DNA from: Myxococcales bacterium
GTDB lineage: Bacteria > Myxococcota_A > UBA9160 > SMWR01
NCBI GenBank assembly: GCA_013215605.1
Contig: JABSQW010000114.1
Span: 1-40,138, forward strand
Length of the DNA stretch: 40,138 nt
Reading direction: 5' to 3'
This document shows, in pieces, positions 34,102 through 40,138 of the stretch (position 1 is its first letter; each line of letters starts with the position of its first letter). The position numbers were made by a program, and so were the translations under genes. The notes below the pieces were generated by a model. That model did no database searches and was not told where the DNA came from. It worked only from the letters and a program-made list of their open reading frames with translations.

Positions 34102-35826
34102 CTATGCCTCCTGCTTCACATATTGCGGGGAGAAGTCGCGATCGGCACCTGGCACACTGTATTCATACGGCCCGCGGTAGACCACGGGGGTCTCGGTAAA
34201 GTTCCCATGGGGCGGAGGTGTCGGTGTCGCCCATTCCAGGGTCGTCGCCTGCCAGGGATTCTCCTCGGCCCTCTCGGTCTTCCGCATGCTCCAGAAGAAG
34301 TTGATGATGAACGGAATCTGGGCAGCGGCGAGGCACCAGGCCGACCAGGAAGTCATCACGGTGAGGCCGTGTACCGCCGCTCCGTGGTCATAGATCGTAG
34401 GGTCGAACAGCCGGCGCGAGACCCCCGCCATGCCCTCGAACATCATGGGCATGAAGACGCCGTTCATGAAAATGAAAGAGAGCCAGAAGTGCACCTTTCC
34501 GAGAGTGACGTTCAGCGTCCGGCCCGTGGCCTTTGGATACCAGTAATAGATCCCCGCAAACATCGCGAAGATGGTGCCGGGTGCAACCACGTAGTGGAAG
34601 TGTCCGATCACGTAGTAGGTGTCGTGCAGGTGGGCGTCGGGAGCCGCCAATCCGAGGGGGAGTCCCGTGAGCCCGCCGATCCCGAACATGGGCAGGAACG
34701 CCAGCGCGAAGAGCATGGCGACGGAGAATCGGATCGAGGCGCCCCACAGGCTGATCACCAGGCACGTCAGGATGATCACCGAGGGAATCGAGATGATCAT
34801 CGTGGTGATCTGGAAGAAGGTGCTCATGGTGGTTCCCATGCCGGTCATGTACATGTGGTGCGCCCACACGCCGAAGGACAGGAAACCGAGGACGAGGAGC
34901 GAGTACACCATCGGGCGGTAGCCCCACAGGGGCTTGCGCGTGTTGTTGGCGATCACCTCGGCGATGATCCCCATGCCCGGCAGGATCAGCACGTACACCT
35001 CGGGGTGGGCGAGGAACCAGAACAGGTGCTGCCAGAGCAGGGGGCTGCCGCCGCCGGCCGCGACGATCTGTTCCCCTCCCACGACCAGCCCGCTCGGAAG
35101 GAAGAAGCTCGTGCCGGCCAACCGGTCCATCAGCTGAAAGATGGCCGCGGCCTGGAGCGGGGGAAACGCCAGCAGCAGCAGGAAGGCGGTCACCAGCTGC
35201 GACCACACGAAGAACGGCAGGCGGAAGAACGTCAGGCCCTCCGCTCGGATATGGAGGATCGTGACGATGAAATTGAGCGCGCCGAGTAGCGACGACGCAA
35301 TGAGGAAGATCATTCCGATCAACCAGAAGGTCTGACCCGTCGTCGCTGTGACGGCGAGAGGCGCGTACGAGGTCCAGCCTGAGCTCGCCGCGCCGCCCGG
35401 CAGGAAGAAGCTCGCCAGCATCACGATGCCGCCGATCACGAACGCCTGGTAGCTCATCATGTTGAGCCGCGGAAAGGCCATGTCCGGCGCGCCGATCTGC
35501 AGTGGAACCACGTAGTTTCCAAACGCTCCGACGGCGAGCGGGACGATGCCCATGAAGACCATGATGGTGCCGTGCATGGCGCCGAGCTGGTTGTAGAAAT
35601 CGGGCAGCATGGCCCCCCGATCCACCAGGGTATCCGGAAGCAACCCTCCGATGATCGGGATCGCCGACCCCGGATAGGCGAGCTGCCAGCGCATCATCAT
35701 CATCAGGGAGAAGCCGAAGAACAAGAAGACGAGAGCCGTTATGCCGTACTGGATCCCGATCGTCTTGTGATCCGTAGAAAACACATACTTGCGTAAGAAT
35801 CCCAGATCCGAGTGTTCATCACTCAT
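34102..35826 (-). CDS. coxA: Cytochrome c oxidase subunit I
   Basis: 574 aa heme-copper oxidase core. H85 (MHGTIMVF) and H411 are low-spin heme ligands, H409 the high-spin heme ligand, and H274, H323 and H324 the CuB ligands. H274-P-E276-V-Y278 with the cross-linked Tyr278 and Glu276 is the A1-family pattern, using the D-type proton channel. The aa3 heme composition is typical, not proven. It reduces O2 to water and pumps protons. ATG 35826. Gene order coxB-coxA-coxC-IV with 74, 3 and 9 nt gaps gives an operon. Confidence 0.96.
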   Translation of the reverse strand: MSDEHSDLGFLRKYVFSTDHKTIGIQYGITALVFLFFGFSLMMMMRWQLAYPGSAIPIIGGLLPDTLVDRGAMLPDFYNQLGAMHGTIMVFMGIVPLAVGAFGNYVVPLQIGAPDMAFPRLNMMSYQAFVIGGIVMLASFFLPGGAASSGWTSYAPLAVTATTGQTFWLIGMIFLIASSLLGALNFIVTILHIRAEGLTFFRLPFFVWSQLVTAFLLLLAFPPLQAAAIFQLMDRLAGTSFFLPSGLVVGGEQIVAAGGGSPLLWQHLFWFLAHPEVYVLILPGMGIIAEVIANNTRKPLWGYRPMVYSLLVLGFLSFGVWAHHMYMTGMGTTMSTFFQITTMIISIPSVIILTCLVISLWGASIRFSVAMLFALAFLPMFGIGGLTGLPLGLAAPDAHLHDTYYVIGHFHYVVAPGTIFAMFAGIYYWYPKATGRTLNVTLGKVHFWLSFIFMNGVFMPMMFEGMAGVSRRLFDPTIYDHGAAVHGLTVMTSWSAWCLAAAQIPFIINFFWSMRKTERAEENPWQATTLEWATPTPPPHGNFTETPVVYRGPYEYSVPGADRDFSPQYVKQEA

Positions 35827-35900
35827 GCTCTATACCCTTCGTGCAGGCATGCGGGTTGCGGCCGCATGCGTTCGATAAACGGCTCGTCTGCGCCGGCTCG

Positions 35901-36659
35901 TCAGTAATCGTCCAGCCCCAGCGCCGCGTGCTCTTCATCCAACCAGCGCTGGTAGTCCTCCGGCGACTCGATGATGAGATCCGCCTTCATCTCGTAGTGG
36001 CCCAAGCCGCACAGCTGTGCGCACCCCACTTGGAACTTGCCCGTGGATTTCGCTTCGAACCAGATTGGGATCTCCATCCCCGGGATCAGATCCTGCGTGA
36101 TGCGCATGACGGGCATCTTGAAGCTGTGGATCACGTCCTTGGCCGTGAGGCGCGCGATCACCGGCCTCCCCACCGGGAAGTGCAGACCCCGGACGGTGAT
36201 GTCGTCGAACCCGTCCTCGTCGTCGAAATCCAAGCCGGCCGGGTTGTCGTCGGCGTAGAACTCCACGCCGGTCCTGCCGAATTTCCCGTCCTGCCCCGGG
36301 TAGTGGAACAGCCATTTGAACTGCTCCGCCACTACGCGTATGACGACCGGATTGTCCTGCGTGGGAAAGTCGTTCTTGATCTTGGCCCAGACGGGCATGG
36401 CGAAGAAGGCCAGGATGACCGCCTCCGCGACGGCCACCCCTACTTCCAGCCACTTGGAGAAGCCCGCCTTGATGGGCTTGTAGACCGCGACGTGGCCCGG
36501 TCGCTCTCGGAAGCGAACCAGACAAAACACCATGAAGGCCCCCCAGCCGACGAACAACGCCAGCATGAACCAGTGGATCACGTTGATCATGGTGTCGATG
36601 TCGTCGCCCTGCACCGAGACGTTCGGGGGCAACCACCAGCCGTATTCCGGTTCGTTCAT
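35901..36659 (-). CDS. coxB: Cytochrome c oxidase subunit II
   Basis: 252 aa. Two N-terminal membrane spans (NVIHWFMLALFVGWGAFMVF, LEVGVAVAEAVILAFFAMPV) and a periplasmic cupredoxin domain. CuA ligands: H178, C213, C217, H221 and M224 (CAQLCGLGHYEM). The usual CAELCG has Q215 for E. No C-terminal heme c domain, so this is an aa3 and not a caa3 enzyme and needs a separate cytochrome c. No cleavable signal is evident. ATG 36659 has AGAGGA about 10 nt upstream. The SCO protein at 31890-32504 is the likely CuA inserter. Confidence 0.93.
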   Translation of the reverse strand: MNEPEYGWWLPPNVSVQGDDIDTMINVIHWFMLALFVGWGAFMVFCLVRFRERPGHVAVYKPIKAGFSKWLEVGVAVAEAVILAFFAMPVWAKIKNDFPTQDNPVVIRVVAEQFKWLFHYPGQDGKFGRTGVEFYADDNPAGLDFDDEDGFDDITVRGLHFPVGRPVIARLTAKDVIHSFKMPVMRITQDLIPGMEIPIWFEAKSTGKFQVGCAQLCGLGHYEMKADLIIESPEDYQRWLDEEHAALGLDDY

Positions 36660-36713
36660 GGCCCTAGATTCCTCTTTCGGGGATCATTCGGTCGGCGATT
36701 CCCTGATCTCCAG

Positions 36714-37454
36714 TTAGCTCTTCGTGGGGTACGTGAACTCGAGCGTCTGGGTCTCGCCGTCGCCGATCGTGACGGTCTGTTCCATCACGTCGTACTTCTC
36801 GTGCCAGGCTTCGATGGTGTAGGTGCCCGGGGGGAGGTTTGGCAGTTCGAACGAGCCGTCCGGCCCGGTCACCGCGAAATAGGGATGGGGGACCACGGCG
36901 ACGAATGAGTTCATCCACGGATGAATGTCGCATTTGACTTTCATCGGCGGGCTCGCCTCGTCCCGTCTCATGCGGATCGCGACGTTTGAGGCGCCCGCCG
37001 GCTGGGACCGGTTGAAGGACCGGTTCTTCTTTCCGAAACCGTGGACGTTGTGGGCCGTGGGATCGCTGGTCTTGACCGAGAGCGACTGGCCCTGCCGCAT
37101 GCCCTGCACGTGGGGGGTGTACATGCAGCCCTTCTGATCCAACAGGGCGTCGCCCTCGGGCATCGGGAACTTCCAGCCCTCGGCGCCCGTCTTGACCCAG
37201 ACGAAGACGTTTCGCAGGGTCCCGTTCTCGTTGATGATGACCGTCTCCGGCTTCTGCCGCTCGCCGCCGTGCATCTCTGCGCACTTCGCGTCGGCGCCCG
37301 CCATGTCGATACGGCGCATTCGCGGTGCTTTGCCCTCGAACTTCACGCTGCCCGTGACCTTCGCCGTGCCCAGTGCCGGGTTCCACGGCTTGTCCTCGGC
37401 ACCGCTCGCCGCGGCAAGAAAGAAAAGGCTGATCAACACGAGAAATAGACGCAT
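36714..37454 (-). CDS. Exported cupredoxin with carboxypeptidase-regulatory-like C-terminal domain
   Basis: 246 aa. Signal peptide MRLFLVLISLFFLAAASGAE. The cupredoxin-like part (about 30-190) has H135 and H138 (DPTAHNVHGF) and C175, H178, M181 (KCDIHPWMNSF), a His...Cys-His-Met type-1 copper set. C110 in KGCMYTPHV lies in the same domain. Residues about 190-240 (GPDGSFELPNLPPGTYTIEAW) match a carboxypeptidase-regulatory-like beta domain. ATG 37454 has GGAGG 9 nt upstream. It lies first in the cox cluster, 54 nt before coxB. A blue-copper electron carrier to CuA or to the CydA-like module is possible; also a copper-delivery protein. Confidence 0.75.
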   Translation of the reverse strand: MRLFLVLISLFFLAAASGAEDKPWNPALGTAKVTGSVKFEGKAPRMRRIDMAGADAKCAEMHGGERQKPETVIINENGTLRNVFVWVKTGAEGWKFPMPEGDALLDQKGCMYTPHVQGMRQGQSLSVKTSDPTAHNVHGFGKKNRSFNRSQPAGASNVAIRMRRDEASPPMKVKCDIHPWMNSFVAVVPHPYFAVTGPDGSFELPNLPPGTYTIEAWHEKYDVMEQTVTIGDGETQTLEFTYPTKS

Positions 37455-37643
37455 GTCCAAGGACCTCCCTACCCAGGCGCGAAGAGATACTGCTATTGGC
37501 GCTCTCGGAAGCGCAAGGCGATTCCGATTCTCTTGACGGGGAAACATCGGTGAGAAAGCGCCGGCAAAATCCAGAGTACCTCTAGAAGATGCGGGCAGTT
37601 TTACCATATCATGCGCCAGTCTTCACCCGAATCGGAGGAGTGC

Positions 37644-39398
37644 ATGGCTGGGGGCGGGGGGTGGCCGAAAGCGCTGGTAGGAGTCCGCGGCGGGATCCTG
37701 AAGATTTCGCTGATCCTGACGGCGGTCTATTGCCTCGTCTTCCTGCTCCCTCGGTTGTTCGAGACCGCCGACTATCGGCACTTTCCCCTGATCGGCAGCC
37801 GCGTGCTCGTGTGGGGCCTCGCCCAGGCGCACCTCATGTTCGCCGCCTTCGTGCTGGGCGTGCCGATCTTCGTGCTGATCGCCGAGGTGCTCGGCGTCGT
37901 TTCCAAGAACGAACGCTACGACGGTCTCGCCAAAGAGTTCACCCGCCTGCTCGCCATGAGTTACACGATCACCGCGACGCTGGGCGGGCTTCTCCTGGTG
38001 GCGCTGGTGGTCTTCTACCCGAAGTTCACCACGCACATGGAGAAGGTGTTCGATCCCACGTGGTCCTTCTACGTGGCGGTCATCTTCTGCGAGGCGCTGT
38101 TCGCGTACTCCTACTGGTACACCTGGGATCTGCTGCAGGGTTCGCGGAAGCGCTGGCACCTGCTCATCGGCGTCATGGTCAACGCGTTGGGCATCGCCAT
38201 CCTCGCCATCACGAACGCCTGGACGGGATACATGATGACGCCAGGCGGTGTAGAGGGCACCGATCTGGCCATCACGGTCACGAGCCGATACGACGCCTTC
38301 GTGAACTACGCCTGGAATCCTCTCAACATTCATCGGCTGCTCGCCAATGTGTGTTTCGGCGGCGCCATCGTGGGCGCCTACGCGGCCTTCCGCTTTCTGG
38401 CCGCCACGAGCGACGAGGAGCGCGAACGCTTCGACTGGATGGGCTACATCGGCAGCTTCATCGCCGTGGCGGCCTTCATTCCTCTGCCGTTCGCCGGCTA
38501 CTACCTGGGCCGCGAGATCTACGCCTACAGCCAGCAGATGGGCGTGTCCATGATGGGCGGTTCCTTCGCCCAACTGTGGATCCTCCAGGCCATCCTGATC
38601 GGCGCACTGTTCCTGGCCATCAATCTCTACCTCTGGCTCGCCATGGGTCGCATCCCCGGAGGCGAGCGCTATCGCAAGTACCAGGCGCCGGTGCTGTTCG
38701 TCCTGGCGACGGGCCTCGCCGTCTGGGCGACGCCGCACACCATCATCGCCACGTTCGCCGAGATGAAGGCCATGGGTTCGGCCCACCACCCGAGGCTGGG
38801 CGTTCTGGGCGTGATGTCGGCCAAGAACACCGCCGTCAACCTGATGATTCTCTCGACGTTCATCACGTTCATGCTCTACCGGCGAGGGAACAAGGAGGCG
38901 ACGGCGTCGTTCGCCGTCCCGGGCAAGGGGATCCAGGGGCTCGCACTGCTGGCGACGATCGTGGGGATCGTCTGGATCGGCATCTACGGCTACTTCGTCC
39001 CCGCCGCGGTGCGGGTCGGGCTCTCGGCCTACCAGCCGCTGATGGTGGGCGCGTTCATGATCTTGTTCCTGGCGCTCGAGGTCCCGATTTTCCGGGGTGC
39101 GAATTCGCTCGGCGAGATCCAGTGGGGTCGGATGCCGCGGATCTCCCAGTACGTCCTGTTCTTCCTGGCCGTTACCTTCACCTGGCTCATGGGACTCATG
39201 GGATACATCCGCTCCGGCATCCGCCAGTACTGGCACGTCTACCAGGTCATGCGGGACACGAGCGAGGGGGCGTACATCCCGACCCACGGGTTCGCAACGA
39301 TCGTCGTCTCGTTCATCGTGGTCCTCTTCTTCTTGTTCGTGTCGATGGTGTTCGCGCTGGCGATGCGCTCCGAGCGGAGAGAGCAAGCGGCCAAGTGA
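37644..39398 (+). CDS. CydA-like cytochrome ubiquinol oxidase subunit I homologue
   Basis: 584 aa with many membrane helices. AQAHLMFAAFVLGVPIFVLI contains H63, placed like the CydA H19 heme ligand; NPLNIHRLLANVCFGGAIVG has H230, like H186. SYTITATLGGLLLVALVVFY and VFDPTWSFYVAVIFCEALFA follow the CydA helix order. I see no Q-loop with the Lys/Glu quinol site and no GRQPW motif, so it is a divergent bd-family member probably not using quinol directly. ATG 37644 has GGAGG 5-6 nt upstream; ATG 37611 lacks one. It overlaps the cytochrome c gene by four bases. No CydB or CydX is in the window. Confidence 0.8.
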   Translation: MAGGGGWPKALVGVRGGILKISLILTAVYCLVFLLPRLFETADYRHFPLIGSRVLVWGLAQAHLMFAAFVLGVPIFVLIAEVLGVVSKNERYDGLAKEFTRLLAMSYTITATLGGLLLVALVVFYPKFTTHMEKVFDPTWSFYVAVIFCEALFAYSYWYTWDLLQGSRKRWHLLIGVMVNALGIAILAITNAWTGYMMTPGGVEGTDLAITVTSRYDAFVNYAWNPLNIHRLLANVCFGGAIVGAYAAFRFLAATSDEERERFDWMGYIGSFIAVAAFIPLPFAGYYLGREIYAYSQQMGVSMMGGSFAQLWILQAILIGALFLAINLYLWLAMGRIPGGERYRKYQAPVLFVLATGLAVWATPHTIIATFAEMKAMGSAHHPRLGVLGVMSAKNTAVNLMILSTFITFMLYRRGNKEATASFAVPGKGIQGLALLATIVGIVWIGIYGYFVPAAVRVGLSAYQPLMVGAFMILFLALEVPIFRGANSLGEIQWGRMPRISQYVLFFLAVTFTWLMGLMGYIRSGIRQYWHVYQVMRDTSEGAYIPTHGFATIVVSFIVVLFFLFVSMVFALAMRSERREQAAK

Positions 39399-40138
39399 GA
39401 GCGGTCTTCCTCCGAATCCTGGGATTCGTGATCCTGATCGACCTCTTCTACATGTCGATCGGTCAGTTTTACCTGGCCCAGTCGGAAGAGCATCCGCCGG
39501 CCGAACTCGAAATTGCGCTCGATACCGACACCGACACCCTGGTCGGGATGGGCGAGACCCTGGTCCAGGCGAAGGGCGGCTGCCTCCTCTGCCACAAGAT
39601 CACCGAGGTGGGGAACACGCGCGGGCCGGACCTGCGGGGGATCGGGGGACGGGCCGCGGCGCGACAGCCCGGTATGAGCGCCGAGGCCTACCTCACGGAA
39701 TCGCTCGTCGACCCGGGCGCCTACGTGGTCGCGGAGTTCGCCACGGCCGGCGGCATGAGCATCATGCCGGCCGCTGACAAACCGCCGGCCGACTTCTCCC
39801 CGACGGAGCTCAAGGCTGTCGTCGCCTACCTCCAGTCCCTCGGCGGCGAGATCACGGTCGCGATCACGGCGCAGGACGTCGCCGCCGCCGAGGCCCGGAA
39901 GACCAAGCCAGCCGCGGTCGTGACCAGCAACCATCCGGGGTTCGCCCTCCTCACGTCGAAGGGCTGCGTGGCCTGCCACGACGTGAACGGCAGCGTGCGC
40001 CTCGTGGGGCCACCCCTCTCGAACGTCCAGGAGCGCCTGTCGGCCGCCGAGATTCGCGAGTCGATCGTCGATCCGAACGCCGTCATCGCCGAGGGCTTCC
40101 AGCCGGACCTGATGCTGCAGGACTTCGCCGATCAGCTG
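39395..40138 (+). CDS. Membrane-anchored diheme cytochrome c, 3' end outside window
   Basis: GTG 39395 overlaps the preceding TGA (GTGA). The 248 codons present give an uncleaved membrane anchor (FLRILGFVILIDLFYMSIGQ), an acidic linker, heme motif C63-L-L-C-H67 with candidate axial Met124 (SIMPAADKP), and a second heme C191-V-A-C-H195 with candidate Met240 (PDLMLQDF). Both domains are class I cytochrome c-like with the GPDLRGIGGR and GPPLSNV turns. The co-translation suggests it passes electrons to or from the CydA-like protein. The C-terminus lies outside the window, so more hemes cannot be excluded. Confidence 0.85.
   Translation, partial: MRAVFLRILGFVILIDLFYMSIGQFYLAQSEEHPPAELEIALDTDTDTLVGMGETLVQAKGGCLLCHKITEVGNTRGPDLRGIGGRAAARQPGMSAEAYLTESLVDPGAYVVAEFATAGGMSIMPAADKPPADFSPTELKAVVAYLQSLGGEITVAITAQDVAAAEARKTKPAAVVTSNHPGFALLTSKGCVACHDVNGSVRLVGPPLSNVQERLSAAEIRESIVDPNAVIAEGFQPDLMLQDFADQL

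Noticed and set aside
37611-37643. Upstream ATG for the CydA-like protein
   Set aside because: No ribosome site, whereas GGAGG precedes ATG 37644.

Overview
The window is a high-GC, densely coded chromosomal segment with mostly ATG/GTG starts, good Shine-Dalgarno sites and many overlapping stop/start pairs. The gene mix suggests an uncultured aerobic, lipid- or xenobiotic-degrading bacterium of the former Deltaproteobacteria, such as Myxococcota or Binatota. It contains CoA-transferases, paired acyl-CoA dehydrogenases, luciferase-like (possibly F420-linked) oxidoreductases, an alpha-methylacyl-CoA racemase, a Neverland/KshA-like Rieske oxygenase and an RND/MMPL exporter. The taxonomic placement is inference; no rRNA or other decisive marker is present.

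Layout. 1-2750: the tail of an AGCS Na+:alanine-type symporter, then an amidohydrolase-2/atypical SDR pair and a possible 44-aa membrane peptide. 2754-5588: an exported MBL hydrolase divergent from an AcoX-type ATP-NAD kinase relative, with a perfect 16-bp palindrome between them, and a SnoaL-like protein; REP-like repeats flank these genes. 5599-11210: a Rieske oxygenase divergent from a nitroreductase, then a leftward cluster (pabB, 2-methylacyl-CoA racemase, 3Fe-4S ferredoxin, LLM oxidoreductase). 11323-17223: a truncated MFS transporter remnant, a DHH phosphoesterase, a two-gene acyl-CoA dehydrogenase operon divergent from a 2OG-Fe(II) oxygenase, Hsp20 and a second LLM protein, with hairpins at gene ends.

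17410-22850: a complete leftward frdABCD operon with a CoA-transferase downstream and a 528-nt leader containing two dyad elements, then a small rightward membrane protein. 22851-31228: a REC-GGDEF-EAL protein, a YacP-like NYN protein, a 1020-aa RND/MMPL transporter preceded by a 15-bp palindrome, and leuS. 31229-31621 is an AT-richer island with three phased TTTCGA sites, an extended -10 promoter and, about 20 nt beyond the predicted start, a strong intrinsic terminator; a 76-aa acidic protein follows.

31890-40138 is a respiratory island. Leftward: a type-1 copper (cupredoxin) protein, coxB, coxA, coxC, a subunit IV, two tiny membrane proteins and an SCO1 copper chaperone, together an A1-type aa3 cytochrome c oxidase. 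Rightward from the same intergenic region: a 584-aa CydA-like membrane protein translationally coupled to a membrane-anchored diheme cytochrome c that runs off the window. The CydA-like protein keeps candidate heme histidines but lacks a recognisable quinol-binding Q-loop. This pair, beside copper-dependent oxidase genes, is the best candidate for an incompletely described system: a bd-like module fed by, or feeding, cytochrome c. The metabolic genes fit acyl-CoA and possibly steroid/isoprenoid side-chain catabolism, but no substrate can be fixed from sequence alone.
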